A stretch of 64,000 nt of DNA from Arctopsyche grandis (Eukaryota > Arthropoda > Insecta > Trichoptera > Hydropsychidae): positions 7,316,001-7,380,000 of the forward strand of contig NC_135360.1 in assembly GCF_051622035.1 (NCBI RefSeq). The letters are read 5' to 3'. Positions within the stretch are counted from its first letter, which is position 1; each line of letters begins with the position of its first letter. The notes below the pieces were generated by a model. That model saw only the letters and a list, made by a program, of their open reading frames with translations, was not told the DNA's origin and did no database searches. A program made the position numbers and the translations under genes. This document shows, in pieces, positions 21,365 through 33,439 of the stretch.

Positions 21365-22570
21365 CAACATCATCATTTACAGCCATTCGCCATCCACAGC
21401 TGGATGAAGGCCTCTTCAACACGCTTCCAATCGTCTCTGTTTTGCGCAACACTCATCCATCTCACTCCACACATTTCCTAATTTCGTCTACCTATCTTCC
21501 CTGCGGTCTTCCTATTACCCTTTTGCATTATTTCGGGTATCATTTATTTCGTCCATTCTTCTAGCCATTGCCATTTCAATCTCTTCACTCTATCCACAAC
21601 CCTTGTCATACTTCTCACCCACGTATTCCGTTTCCTGTCTTTATTCGTTATGCCAAGTATACATCGTTCCATACTTCTTAGAATGAATTGGATGCTGGAC
21701 AGCTGTAGTAGTTGATACAACATCATCATCTACAGCCATTCGCCATCCACTGCTGGACGAAGGCCTCTTCAACACGCTTCCAATCGTCTCTGTTTTGTGC
21801 AACACTCGTCCATCTCACTCCACACATTTCCTAATTTCGTCTACCTATCTTCCCTGCGGTCTTCCTTTTACCCTTTTGCATTATTTCGTCCATTCTTCTA
21901 GCCATTGCCATTTCAATCTCTTCACTCTATCCACAACCCTTGTCATACTTCTCACCCACGTATTCCGTTTGCTGTCTTTATTCGTTATGCCAAGTATACA
22001 TCGTTCCATACTTCAAGTGAATTGGATGCTGGAGAGCTGTAGTGGTTGATACTACATCATCATCTACAGCCGCTCACCATCCAATGCTGGATGAAAGCCT
22101 CTCCAACACGCTTCCAGTTGTCTCTGTTTTGCGCAACCCTCATCCATCTCACCTCGCACATTTTGTCTACCCATCTTCCCTGCGGTCTTCCTTTTACCCT
22201 TTTGCATTCTCTCGGGTACCATTCAAGCACTTATTTTGTCCACCTTTCGTCCATTCTTCTAGCCACGTGGCCCGCCCATTGCCATTTCAATCTTTTTAAA
22301 CTATACACTTTGTCCACTCCCCTTGTCATACTTCTCACCCACGTGTTCCACTTCCTGTCTTTCCTCGTTATGCCAAGCATACAATGTTCCATACTTCGTT
22401 GAGTGAATTGGACTTTGTTTAGCAACTTGGCGTTCAATTTCCAAGTCTCACATTCATACTTCATCATTGGCAAAACACATTGATCGAGGATCTTTTTCTT
22501 CAGGCAAAGTGGCATTTTTAATTTAAAAGCCGCATTCATTCGTCCAAATGCACTCCATCCTAATTTCATA
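21365..22570 (-). pseudogene. Three tandem RTE-like LINE 3' fragments
   Basis: Copies start near 21367, 21718 and 22052, each with CATCATCATCTACAGCC or a close variant (the LINE 3' end, read backwards). The third runs furthest upstream. Its minus-strand frame holds AAFKLKMPLCLKKKILDQCV, LPMMKYECETWKLNAKLL, MEHCMLGITRKDRKWNTWV and LKRLKWQWAGHVARRMDE, the RTE-type C-terminus. Copies one and two break at the same internal position (near GGATGCTGGA), so they arose by tandem duplication of one truncated insertion. Confidence 0.8.
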
Positions 22571-23485
22571 CTTATATACGTGTATATTATTTTACCTAAA
22601 TATAAATACTTATTTACTACATTCGTCTATTTTATCATCTAATGAAATGTAATCAGGCATGCAATACATATAGTGCCCAATCTCATAGTAATCAAACTTT
22701 GGCTATGAGACACCATGCAATTCGGCTAGTTCTATCAAATAGTCGCAAATTCCAATTGACTTTTGACAAATGTATTGTATTATGACTTACAAGTTACGTC
22801 GTGATGCAATTTATATCAAAAGAGAAACGGCACAATCTCCATAGCATAGTACCTTGCATGAAATAAGTACAGCAACGATGTGTAAGATGCGTGGGTGTGT
22901 TGTCGAAAATAATTATCCATTGACGTATAATGAAAGGTTCGTACGCGACATGTGATGTTTTGATGGATGGATTGGTGTTGTGAATGACATGTATGAGTCA
23001 TGTAAATTGGTAACGGTAGCTTGTACTTTGACACATAAGGCTATGTGTTACGCGGCCCATACTCGCGCTCGGGGCCTTCTAATGGGGAATTTCTGGTTGT
23101 TGTAAGTTGAAATGGAGATTGAGGAATGGAATTGTGTGAGAAATGCTGGTGAAATACGTACTGGTTACGAGGATCGGACGCCGATGTGGAAGAAACGGCG
23201 CGAGACACCCATCACTGACACGCGGACTGCCAACCTGACGGTCTCGTGCACTCGCATCGCAAAGTGGCAATTTGACCATGTTGTTTATTTGTTCTTTTTA
23301 TTTGGGGAAGAGTGACAGCTGTTAGCCAGTGTACCGTTGTTGACCATTTTTTTACAGGGCTGTGAGTCATTAAAAAAACGCGACCCGACATGATATGATA
23401 TTTTGCTACAATATGATTATTCCGTTTCTGATTTTAAAAATTAAAATTGATTTATTCCTATAAAAAGTGTAAGCCGGCCCGGGGG
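22571..23485. other. Stretch without a confident feature
   Basis: AT-rich to about 23040, then a GC-richer, low-repeat block at 23045-23320. Open frames on both strands in that block (67 and 66 codons) lack splice sites or recognisable motifs. It could be a regulatory island or an unknown repeat. Confidence 0.3.
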
Positions 23486-24053
23486 GTATATAGGTCTGTT
23501 CATACCTAGTCAGCACGTACCGACTTCAGCAGGTATCCGGCCGTACGAAAAGTATTCTTTGGTACATTTTGAATGGGTATATTCATACCAACCGTCACGT
23601 TTACGCCACGGCAGGCTTACAGCAGTACCCGACATTTCCTGTTCATACCTTACAGCAACATCCGTCAACGTATCGTGTCCGTTTTTTTGGCCATCGTGGA
23701 AATATACACGCGAATTATGTGCCATGAGTCTGCCGCTTTGCTGTTTTGGACCAATTATCGATAGTGACAGTTGACAGCTGTTCAATCTTTCGACCTGGTT
23801 TTGGCGCAAATATTAAAAAAATATTTAAAATTTTTTTTAATTTTTTACGGAAATATTTAAAAAATTTTGTCCATCATCCACAAGCTCCTTATACAGTGTC
23901 CAAAACTCTCCTTCGGTTTTTCTATTTTTACTTTATCTATGTACGTAGTAACAATAGATGAAGTTTTGTGATCATGCGAAAATTCGAACTCGAGATTTTG
24001 ACTGATTCGAACTCAGAATCGATTACTGATCACGTTTTAATGATCTAGAAAAA

Positions 24054-24152
24054 ATGTGTGTGTGTCTGTATGTGTGTCTGTGTGTGTGTCTGTGTGTGTG
24101 TCTGTGTGTGTGTCTGTGTGTGTGTCTGTGTGTGTGTCTGTGTGTGTGTCTG
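24054..24152. repeat. TGTGTGTC microsatellite
   Basis: About twelve copies of an 8-bp unit (TGTGTGTC/TGTGTCTG). The long Cys-Val and His-Arg-Thr frames over it are not genes. Confidence 0.9.
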
Positions 24153-24699
24153 TGTACTTTGGGGATTTTTTCAACACCGTTAGTCCTATCGAACCAAAAC
24201 TTAGTATCGGTTAATGAAATTCTTATAGACACTACGTAAATTTTTTTCAAATTTTTAAGTTGACCGGAAATGGTACCTCCCCTTATAGGTGTCCTCTTTT
24301 TTTTAAGTTTTTGAATTCGATTTTCTCCCAAACTACTAACTGAATCGGACTGAATTTTTTTTGCATGTACTAGAAATAATAATTTTTATAATTTTATATT
24401 TTTTAAATATTTTTATCTGAACCGGAAGTAGTACTTTTACTCTAGAGAATCGAGGTTTTTTATGTTTTTCTCAAAAGCCTTTTGATTATTCGAACTGAAA
24501 TTTCATATCGATCAGTTAAGGCTCAATACCAAGTTATGTATAAAATTTGGTAAGCGTCCGTCGACCGGAAGTGGCAGTTTACTCTTGTTCGATTTTTCTT
24601 CCACTATTTTTTTCGACCCCTTAAACATGTGTGGTCTTCACGAAAAAATGCAAGTATAATTCTTGTATCAATGTGATTAAAATAAAAAAAAATCACTAA

Positions 24700-26560
24700 T
24701 TTTAATAAACCGGAAGTGGGATTTTTTCCCTTCCGGAAGCATCCGGAAGGAAGGTCAAAATGTTGTCGCCTGGATCCTGACCACACCCCTGAACGTATTA
24801 AGCTGAAAATTTATATTTATATTATTTATGTACTAACTTAGATTTGGTAACGTTTTGGTCAGAATTCGTATACCGGAAGTAGTATTTTTTTTAAAAACAA
24901 TATTTCATTATTTTTTCATTATTTTATTTTGACCTTTTAAATTATTTTAAGCGTCTTGATATTTATTGTGTATAATAAAGATAGTGATTTTAAGTAAAAA
25001 TAAAAAATAAAATCATCAAATTTAATGAACCGGAAGTGGGATTTTCTCCTATTAGAAAGGTCAAAAATGTTGTCGCCTGGATCCTGTCCACACCCCTGAA
25101 CGTATTAAGCTGAAAATTTATATTTGTGTTGTTTATGTACTAACTTAGATTTGGTAACGTTTTGGTCAGAATTCGTAAACCGGAAGTAGTATTTTTTTTA
25201 AAAACAATATTTCATTATTTTTTCATTAATTTATTTTGACCTTTTAAATTATTTTAAGCGTCTTGATATTTATTGTGTATAATAAAGATAGTGGTTTTAA
25301 GTAAAATTAAAAAATTAAATCACCAAATTTAATGAACCGGAAGAGAGATTTTCTCGTCTTAGAAAGGTCAAAAATGTTGTCGCCTGGATCCTGTCCACAC
25401 CCCTGAACGTATTAAGCTGAAAATTTATATTTGTGTTGTTTATGTACTAACTTAGATTTGGTAACGTTTTGGTCAGAATTCGTAAACCGGAAGTAGTATT
25501 TTTTTTAAAAACAATATTTCATTATTTTTTCATTAATTTATTTTGACCTTTTAAATTATTTTAAGCGTCTTGATATTTATTGTGTATAATAAAGATAGTG
25601 ATTTTAAGTAAAAATAAAAAATAAAATCACCAAATTTAATGAACCGGAAGAGAGATTTTCTCGTCTTAGAAAGGTCAAAAATGTTGTCGCCTGGATCCTG
25701 ACCAAACCCCTAAACGTATTAAGCTGAAAATTTATAATTGTATTCTTTATGTATTAACTTAGATTTGGTAACATTTTGGTCAGAATTCGCAAACCGGAAG
25801 TAGTATTTTTTTTTAAAACAATATTTCATTATTTTATTTTGACCTTTTAAATTATTTTAAGCGTCTTGATATTTATTGTGTATAATAAAAATAGTGGTTT
25901 TAAGTAAAATTAAAAAATTAAATCACCAAATTTAATGAACCGGAAGAGAGATTTTCTCGTCTTAGAAAGGTCAAAAATGTTGTCGCCTGGATCCTGTCCA
26001 CACCCCTGAACGTATTAAGCTGAAAATTTATATTTGTGTTTTTTATGTACTAACTTAGATTTGGTAACGTTTTGGTCAGAATTCGTAAACCGGAAGTAGT
26101 ATTTTTTTTAAAAACAATATTTCATTATTTTTTCATTAATTTATTTTGACCTTTTAAATTATTTTAAGCGTCTTGATATTTATTGTGTATAATAAAGATA
26201 GTGATTTTAAGTAAAATTAAAAAATTAAATCACCAAATTTAATGAACCGGAAGTGGGATTTTCTCCTATTACAAAGGATAAAAATGTTGTCGCCTGGATC
26301 CTGTCCACACCCCTAAACGTATTGAGCTGAAAATTTATATTTGTATTCTTTATGTACTAACTTAGATTTGATAACGTTTTGGTCAGAATTTGTAAACCGG
26401 AAGTAGTATTTTTTTTTAAAACAATATTTCATTATTTTATTTTGACCTTTTATATTATTTTTATCCTCTTGATATTTAATGTGTATTATAATTATACTGA
26501 TTTTAAATAATAAAAAAAATTTGAACAAAATCCGACAACCGGAAGTAGAACTTTTGTCTT
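24700..26560. repeat. Tandem array of a ~306-bp repeat rich in CCGGAAGT
   Basis: The landmark TGTTGTCGCC recurs at 24761, 25069, 25375, 25682, 25979 and 26285, giving spacings of 308, 306, 307, 297 and 306 bp. Each unit has two AACCGGAAGT-type sites plus TCCTG.CCACACCCCTGAACG and TATTGTGTATAATAAA blocks. The outer units are more diverged than the inner ones, as expected for unequal exchange. Part of a unit occurs alone at 38970-39090. Confidence 0.9.
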
Positions 26561-27363
26561 GTGCAAGTATTTGCATATATTCGCGCTCAATTTGTATCGC
26601 TATCATAGTTATTAGTTCAATATTGAATTTTGTTTTGTAACCTTCTTATATTCCTCAAATACATAGATAAAGTCATGGGTTGGTCACACCCGAATTTTTT
26701 AACATGGGATGCACATCAAAACGCCTCCGTGCTTTTTTATTGCCTTCTTGAGCTTCTTCTTCCAACAACAGCGCGATTATACATAATTTTTCGTTCGATA
26801 AACGTCGAAATATTTTTGCTGACTTGTATTCTGACGCGTAGCTACGAATGCACGTGTATGCATTCATATTGCATGCACTCGACAATACGACGTAAGCAAT
26901 ATTGCGCCGTATCGTCATGGCCTCTAATGTATAAGTAAGCCGATTTTGCCTTGCACTCGGCCAAATTGCTGTAAACGTGACGTGACCGCGACGTGTAGGT
27001 AGATATGAATAGAAATGTAATAAAATGACATATTTGAAACGGAGTCGTGCAGTGCCGAAGCCGTGCAGTGCTGTTAAGTATGAACAGACCTTATAGCGCA
27101 CTAGGCAAATTGGTTTCAGCACCCCCCCCCCCCTTAAATTTATAAACAACAAATTTCTTGATATTTTATGTCGAAGAAAAATACGAGTATATTAAGACAA
27201 AAAATAAATTAAATTTAAATTTTTTATTCAAAATAAGCACGTTTTATGTATATATAAAATAAAATACGGATAGCTATGAATAAATTCAATAGTGAAGAAA
27301 TTAATTTATATTCAAAAATAAATTGAAAAATTTTAGAGTGATATTTCTTCATTCGAATATGAT

Positions 27364-27393
27364 TGGTTAGGTTGGGTTAGGTTAGGTTTAGAG
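27364..27393. repeat. Short telomere-like tract
   Basis: GGTTAGGTTGGGTTAGG followed by TTAGG-like bases, an imperfect run of the insect telomere unit TTAGG. A second tract is at 45245-45267. The surroundings (27100-28014) are AT-rich with a stray Helitron-like AATTTCGAAAGAGACTTTG at about 27443. Confidence 0.6.
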
Positions 27394-28014
27394 ATATTTA
27401 ATTTCGTGAAGCAAATCCATTTCAGCAGTATTTAATATATAATTTCGAAAGAGACTTTGTATGTGTGTAAGAAAATATGTAATGTTGTGAAATATGTAAT
27501 ATGTATGTTGGTGTAATATGTAATATCTAAAATATGTAATATTTAATATGTGCATACATATGTTTCAGCGGTATTTTATATAAAATACAATTCCAAATTA
27601 CCATTTGTACCGACGACAGTTTGCTGTTTTTCAAGTTTTATTCGTGAGTCGTTGATATTTGACAGTCAACTTACTGCGTTCCTCGTAAATTATAATATTT
27701 TACAATCAGTATTGTTACTTCGAGTAGAAAGTTGAATATATAATGTTTTATAAGTTCAAAGAAAGCTAAATTATTATTTTTTATTTTTTCAAATTAATAA
27801 TCAAAAGAGAGCCTCGCAGCGCCCCTTGTCTATGGTGCCCTAGGCATGTGTCTAGTCTCCTGCACCTTTGAGGCGGCCCTGAGTGTAATAATATTTCCAA
27901 GTAAATAAACGCGGTCATTATTTCACCAAACTCATACATATATAAACATTATATATACCGGTTCACTATCATGATCATCAGAGGATAGTTCACTATCATG
28001 ATCATCAGATATGT

Positions 28015-28205
28015 AGATACAGCCACTCACCATTCACTGCTGGACGAAGGCCTCTCCAACATGCTTCCACTCGTCTCTGTTTTGCGCAACAAACATCCAT
28101 CTCACCCCACACATATTCCTAATTTCGTCTACCCATCTTCCCCGTGGTCTTCTTTTTACCCTTTTGCATTCTCTTGGGTACTATTGTAGCACTTATTTCG
28201 CCCAG
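28015..28205 (-). pseudogene. RTE-like LINE 3' fragment
   Basis: Near-identical by eye to the 3' ends at 21.4-22.2 kb (TGCTGGACGAAGGCCTCTCC, CATCTTCC), read on the minus strand. It is truncated after about 190 bp. Confidence 0.75.
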
Positions 28206-28332
28206 TACTGAAATCTTACAATAAAACAACTTATGAATATGAATTTTTATTTTTCTATTTTTTTATTTTTATTTTTATTTCTAACAATTTCATTCGTTGG
28301 AAAAAAAAGTCAATCTAACTAAAATCGTTCAA

Positions 28333-28430
28333 GTTAGAATCCTAGTTTGGAGTCAGAGTCGAAGTCAAAGTCGGAGTCGTAGTAGGATCATAAAATAAAG
28401 TTGGAATCGGAGTCGGTAAATTTTGATCCG
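28333..28430. repeat. Degenerate GGAGTC hexamer repeat
   Basis: A run of GGAGTCAGAGTCGAAGTC-type units, interrupted near 28390. Its opposite-strand form resembles the GACACC/GACTCC run at 33772. Confidence 0.7.
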
Positions 28431-29129
28431 ACTCCACAGGCCCTGTATGTATATAACATTTTATAATATTTAAATTCAATAGAGCAGTTAAATAATTAAA
28501 CGATTTTAAGTCAAAGGTATTTTTTTAAGGTAAGGTAACAAAAAATTTGTTTATAAAAAAAATCAATTTAAAAATAGTAAAATTTACTGAGCTTAAAAAT
28601 AAAACATGAGAAAATAAAGTAAAAATCACCTTTTTATTATGAGTTTTTTCATATATTTTCTTTAAAACAAAGCATGTGTATTCAAAAGTATGTATGTACC
28701 TACATCTCTATATATACTTTATACTTACATACATTTTGTTTTTTAAAAACTTATCAAATCATAGCTTTTGGGTACCATTTGGGGACTTTTCCAAAAAAGC
28801 TTGCATTGATCACTATAATTCATCGTATTTGGCAAATATCTAATCGGTATTTGAAGCTCTTAAAAGCGAGTTTATGATCGGTGAAAAGTTATAAAAGCCG
28901 AGTAGTACATATAAAACTATTGTCACCGTTAAGTACTGTTATTTGAAATGCTAATTGGGTATTGTTGGACAGCAAAAGATAAAAGGCTGAAAATCCCTGA
29001 AAAGGGGATAATCCCTTTTTTCTTCCCAGTTTCTTTGTAGTTTAAATAAATAAATTCAGTTTAGATTCAATAAAAAAATTAAATAAATATTTGATTGTTA
29101 AAATGGTAACTTTTGATATTCGACATTGT

Positions 29130-29273
29130 TATATACCAATATAAAACTGAAACGGTGTCTGTAATTCGTTTCTGATTGGCTGTGGTCAAAGTCGTTTCTG
29201 ATAGGCTGGATTGGTCAAAGGCGTTTGTGATTGGTCAGTCGTTAAATAATATAATTTTTTATCGATTCAAATA
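29130..29273 (+). repeat. CCAAT-rich repeat segment
   Basis: Contains TCTGATTGGCTG, TCTGATAGGCTGG, ATTGGTCAAAG and GATTGGTCAG, and repeats closely at 34660-34770. Both copies lead into Helitron-type sequence, so this is probably the body of a Helitron subfamily. Confidence 0.55.
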
Positions 29274-29709
29274 TCTAATATATAATTTCGAAAGAGACTT
29301 TGTTTATATGTACCTATGTATAAATGTATACATACATATGTATATGAATATATGTAACATTGGTTGGGAATTCGTAAACAACACATTCGATTTATTTATT
29401 TTTTGATTCATCGGCACCGATTCAATTTTTTTTAGTCAAAGGATTTGAAGGCCCCGGGGGCGAAGTCCCGATGGGCACAGGGGGAGACGGCCGCATTCTG
29501 GTATACATATAATTTCGAAAGAGACTTAGTATATATGTTTGTTTGTTCGTGACAGTCAATTTAATAAATAAACAAATGAATATTCAAATAAATTTATATA
29601 TCTAAAATAAAACTATTCAAATAAATTTAATAAAATGTTTACTATTATATTAGTCATGTTTAAGCGGTTTATATTACAAATACTGAGCGAAGCCGGGTAA
29701 AACCACTAG
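29274..29709 (+). mobile_element. Non-autonomous Helitron 1
   Basis: The 5' end is TCTAATATATAATTTCG after an A. The 3' end is a hairpin-prone GAGCGAAGCCGGG, then TAAAACCA and CTAG at 29706-29709 before a T. A second 5'-like TATAATTTCGAAAGAGAC near 29505 suggests a nested or rearranged start. No Rep/helicase is encoded. Confidence 0.75.
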
Positions 29710-30096
29710 TCTAATATATAATTTAGAGAGAAACTTTGTATGTATGTAAGTATGTAAGAAAATAAATATGCAATGTTGGTTGGGAGCTTCGAAAACAAAT
29801 CAGTTTCTATGACGATTCGATGTATTTTTTTTCGAGGGGCGCCGGGGGGGGGGGGGGGTTCACCGAATTCTGGTATAATATATAATACATCTAATATACA
29901 ATTTCGAAAGAACTTTTTAAATTTGTATCTTTGATTGTGAACTTCGTAAACAAAACAATTTCTATGACGATTCAATATATTTCTTTTTCGATTCAAATAA
30001 ATTTAATGAAAAAACAAATGAATATTTACTATTAGATTCGCCATGTTTAAGCTGTTTATATTGAAAATACTGAGCGAAGCCGGGTAAAGCAACTAG
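29710..30096 (+). mobile_element. Non-autonomous Helitron 2, joined head-to-tail to Helitron 1
   Basis: Its TC starts at 29710, directly after the previous CTAG. The 3' end is GAGCGAAGCCGGGTAAAGC followed by AACTAG ending at 30096. Another 5' end (TCTAATATACAATTTCG) at 29890 indicates a third unit within it. A G-run at 29845-29858 follows GGGGCGCC. A degraded further end (GAGCGAAGTCGGG) is at about 30164. Confidence 0.75.
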
Positions 30097-30839
30097 TAAT
30101 ATATAAATTTAGCAAAAAAAAAAACATGATTTTTTTCATAGTTTTCATTTCATTTCCATTTACCGAGCGAAGTCGGGTTGCACCACCAGTTTAATATAAA
30201 TTTAAATAAAAATCGATACTTTCTTGACTGTTCCTATATAACCAAATAAAGTGAAACATACTACATATAGAAAAATATATGATGTCACGTTAGTTAAATA
30301 AATTTAGGGGTAATAAGAAAGGTTCGTAGAAAGGATGAAATGGAAATTCGGTGAATTTTCATTTATACGTTGTATACTACCCAGACTAACTATGCACACA
30401 GTCAGTATCTCTCGTTACTACATTGCTTTCCAAGAATTTTGGTTGTCTCGTACATTTATGCAATATATCGTACCTATTCTTCGTAAAGCCCCTACAATCT
30501 ACATACATACGTTTCGCTTAAGTTGGTTTCTATTGGTATATGTACATATATAAGGTTCAACCTGCGTACATCTGAATTTATCAGTTTATATGTACACTCG
30601 AGTTGATTGCTTTCGATGTAGTAAGTATTTTTATTATTATTTTATTATACATAAATTTCTCTTTTATGATCAATTTTTATTAAATGACATACGAATCGTT
30701 TTGTAGACAAGTCAAAATTTGAACTTGAACTTTTGGAATTCTATGCTTTCTGAATTAATCGGAATTAATTAAAATTGTTTGTTCTGGAAAATTACCGCTT
30801 TCAAACATATAATCGATTTCTATATTTTTATCACATATG

Positions 30840-31197
30840 TACTAGCTGAACCCGGCACGAGTTGCAATGCAAGAATAAGGCATGCAATTCCCGTTCCCGT
30901 TCCCGTTTCAAGTGATGGTTAGACCTCTACAACGCCGTGTCATCATAAACCAACTGGTAACGTGGTTACCAACGAACACATTTTCTTGACTACACAATGG
31001 CGCTTCAGAATTTCGTGTCGGTAAAATATTAATTACGAATATTATTATTAAGAGGTTTGATCCCGTTTTTTTTTCACAGTAAGCTTCCTGGACATGCATA
31101 CAACAAATCCTGAAAGTTCTATCGTAATCGGTTGAGTAGTTTAGAAGCCTATACGAGACAGACAAACAGACATTTAATTTTATATATATATACATAT

Positions 31198-31198
<1 letters not shown>
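30840..31198 (+). repeat. Non-LTR-type repeat tail
   Basis: It starts ACTAGCTGAACCCGGCACG and ends with ATCGGTTGAGTAGTTTAGAA, CGAGACAGACAAACAGACA and a TATA-rich tail. This start and end combination is common to an old, widespread class of invertebrate retroposon tails (from memory). A CCCGTT hexamer run lies at 30889-30907, and CA/TA microsatellite follows at 31199-31234. Confidence 0.45.
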
Positions 31199-31234
<36 letters not shown>

Positions 31235-31235
<1 letters not shown>

Positions 31236-32229
31236 TCATATATCGCTATTCTGTTTGTGTATCTGTGTGCGATAACGTTCGCCGTATTTCGACATATTTA
31301 CGTTCGATTCGACATATGTACGTCACAGCTAAAACACTGGCAACAAAACATACGAACATAATAACAGATCAACAAAAAACTTCTATATATACTGATTGCT
31401 CCCAATGTTTCCTCTAGGGAAATAAGTCTCTGAGCATTTAGTACCATCTATTGAAAATTTATTTAATAAATTTTTCTATTGATGTTTTATATGTAGGTGG
31501 GTAGGTAGTTTTTACCATTTTTTTCAAATTAAACAATTAAATATAAACATTAAATTAAATATATTTAAAAGGTATTTGAAATGAAACGTAAAGGAGGTAT
31601 GTAAAAAATACGACCGCGTGCGGATGAAACACAGGACACATTTCGTTTATTTATTTTTTAATTAATAGCTTAATATGCCATAGCCCATGCGATGATATTT
31701 CATCGAGCACACTAGTGTAATAATAATATCTGATTATATTTTGTTGATGTTAAATGGAAATGATAAAAAAAAAAATATAATAAAGTAAGTTGTGTAAATT
31801 TCTTGTGTCTCGTGCTATCTCGCTCGCTCTTCCGGTTTATTTCGCATACATACATAGCTCCACGAAATATGAAACGCACTCTTATTTCAAGTATGAAGAA
31901 GTATGAATATCGTATCCGTCACGGACGGATGGATGGCTTAGCTTTTTGTACAAATATATAAGCAAAAAAATAGATGCGATTTAAACGTGAAGTCGGAATA
32001 GGAGTCACTGAATTTTTTAACGACACTGCCTCCAACACTTCAGCCCTGGTAAATACTTACCATACATACATATGTACAATATAGAATTATAACACGGTAA
32101 GACAGGGACAGTAGGAAAATAGGACTAAAATTAACGTATATAAAACCAAACTAATGTTCAATAGTAATTGTATATGCATATATTTAAGGAAAATTACGTC
32201 CAGTAGCAGATAAGAGGAAACAAAGATAA
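31235..32229. other. Stretch without a confident feature
   Basis: AT-rich DNA with TACATACATA tracts. I see no gene or bounded repeat. Confidence 0.3.
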
Positions 32230-32428
32230 CTATGAAATGAGGATGGAGTACATTTGGACGAAAAAAATCTTAGATCAAGATAGGAAACAGAAAACGTGGG
32301 TGGAAAGTATGTATGTATGTCAAGGGTACTTGATGTAGCGGCGAGTGAAGAAAAATTGCAATGGGCGGGTCACATATCTAGAAAAATGTACGAAAAAAGT
32401 GCTGAAATGGTACCCGAGAGATTATAAA
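32230..32428 (+). pseudogene. RTE-like LINE fragment
   Basis: Contains KKILDQDRKQKTWVES-like and KLQWAGHISRKMYEK frames, then GAAATGGTACCCGAGAGAT. These match the C-terminal region seen on the minus strand at 22.2-22.6 kb. It is frameshifted. Confidence 0.55.
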
Positions 32429-32435
32429 ATAATAA

Positions 32436-32700
32436 CCAGAAGCATAGACTAGTAGTTAGCATATAATGCTTTGAACAAAGTGGTCCCGGGTTCTAATCCC
32501 ACTGGTTTCTGCTGGTCTCCAGGTCGATCGTTTCAGAGTTTGACAATTTATCTGATTTTCATTGAAATGGTTCCAACAAATTGGAGACCTTGCAAATCTA
32601 GAGTTTTCATCAATCTCGAATTTCACTGAATTTTACAAATTTACAAATTTTACCATAGATGTCTCTGTGGATGTTAATTGATATGCTATTTATTTTTATT
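32436..32700 (+). repeat. tRNA-derived SINE
   Basis: Head AGCATAGACTAGTAGTTAGC with box B-like GGGTTCTAATCCC; core CCAGGTCGATCGTTTCAGAG with an internal deletion; second-type tail (AATTTCACTGAATTTTAC, GATGTCTCTGTGGATG). It begins directly after the LINE fragment. Confidence 0.7.
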
Positions 32701-32711
32701 TTACATATATT

Positions 32712-33187
32712 ACGGGAAGACCTTACAGGTAAACCCCAATACGCCTTCCTTGCCAATTACAAATTACAATTATAATTACAATGCAGTATTTTTATTACAA
32801 GTCGTTGATTTACTTATTATTATTATTATTATTAGTTGTTTGTGTATATATACATACATATGTTTTGTTTTTGTAAAGTCTAATTTCTTTAGTTATTATT
32901 TTGTTTATTTTATTTTCTGCTATATTTTGCTATAGGAATTCCTGTAATGCTACAATGGTCCAAACTTTAAATAAATAAATTACGAGACACTGAAAAATTC
33001 GCAAATTAACGAGATATCTATGAATTGTACATTAATCATACATAAATAGTAGGTAGGAAGGATTTTTAGCCATTTTTTTTAAACGGGAACCATTTCAACA
33101 ATGAAATCAGAGAAAATTGAAAAACTCTGATAGGAAACGATCGACATGGAGTTACAAATATCCAACTCTGACCAGCAACACTACAGA
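32712..33187 (-). repeat. SINE, first tail type, with an insertion
   Basis: On the minus strand: core fragment at 33085-33187, TACATTAATCATA and CGAGACACTGAAAAATTCG complements near 32985-33040, then the terminal stem-loop at 32712-32755. About 170 bp at 32812-32980 interrupt the tail and end in TAAATAAATAAATT. The head is missing. Confidence 0.65.
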
Positions 33188-33439
33188 TGTACTTAAATGA
33201 TTGGTAATAAAAATAATGATAATGAATGGTAAATGACAATAATGATAATGGATGGTTGTAAATGAATTGATAATGATATAGAAATAGTAATAAAAGAAGA
33301 AAATAAAAATAATTATATATAATTCTAAGCCCGCTTTAAAGGTCAAGGAATTTGACCCTTAAAGTCCTTAGCATGAGGCCACCACCCCCCCAACGAATAC
33401 AGTCTAAGAGACCCTTTCGTAGCATATAATTAAATTTAA

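Larger units (their letters stand above)
23930..26673. mobile_element. 2.7-kb repeat-bearing element with 14-bp inverted ends
   Basis: ACTTTATCTATGTA at 23930-23943 and its complement TACATAGATAAAGT at 26660-26673 form the ends. The left part has a TGTGTGTC microsatellite (24054-24152) and TCCTATCGAACC-type sequence shared with 63110-63480. The right part is a tandem array. The left 60 bp also occur alone at 41073-41135 and the right end twice at 39.2-39.6 kb, so it is a family. No protein is encoded. The match at the right end continues past 26673 in other copies (CATGG..TTGTCACATCCG), so the right boundary is uncertain. Confidence 0.5.
23493..27090. mobile_element. Possible outer element with inverted ends
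   Basis: GGTCTGTTCATAC at 23493-23505 and its exact complement at 27078-27090 are inverted. Similarity extends inward imperfectly (CCTAGTCAGCAC against CTTAACAGCAC). If real, its ~850 bp were split by the element at 23930-26673. A related fragment (AAAAGTATTCTTTGGTACAT) is at about 37067. No transposase is visible. Confidence 0.4.

Noticed and set aside
24023..24331. His-Arg-Thr and Cys-Val repeat ORFs
   Set aside because: They come from the TGTGTGTC microsatellite.
26673..27152. 159-codon minus-strand ORF
   Set aside because: It crosses the inverted end of a repeat and a C-run, with no motif.
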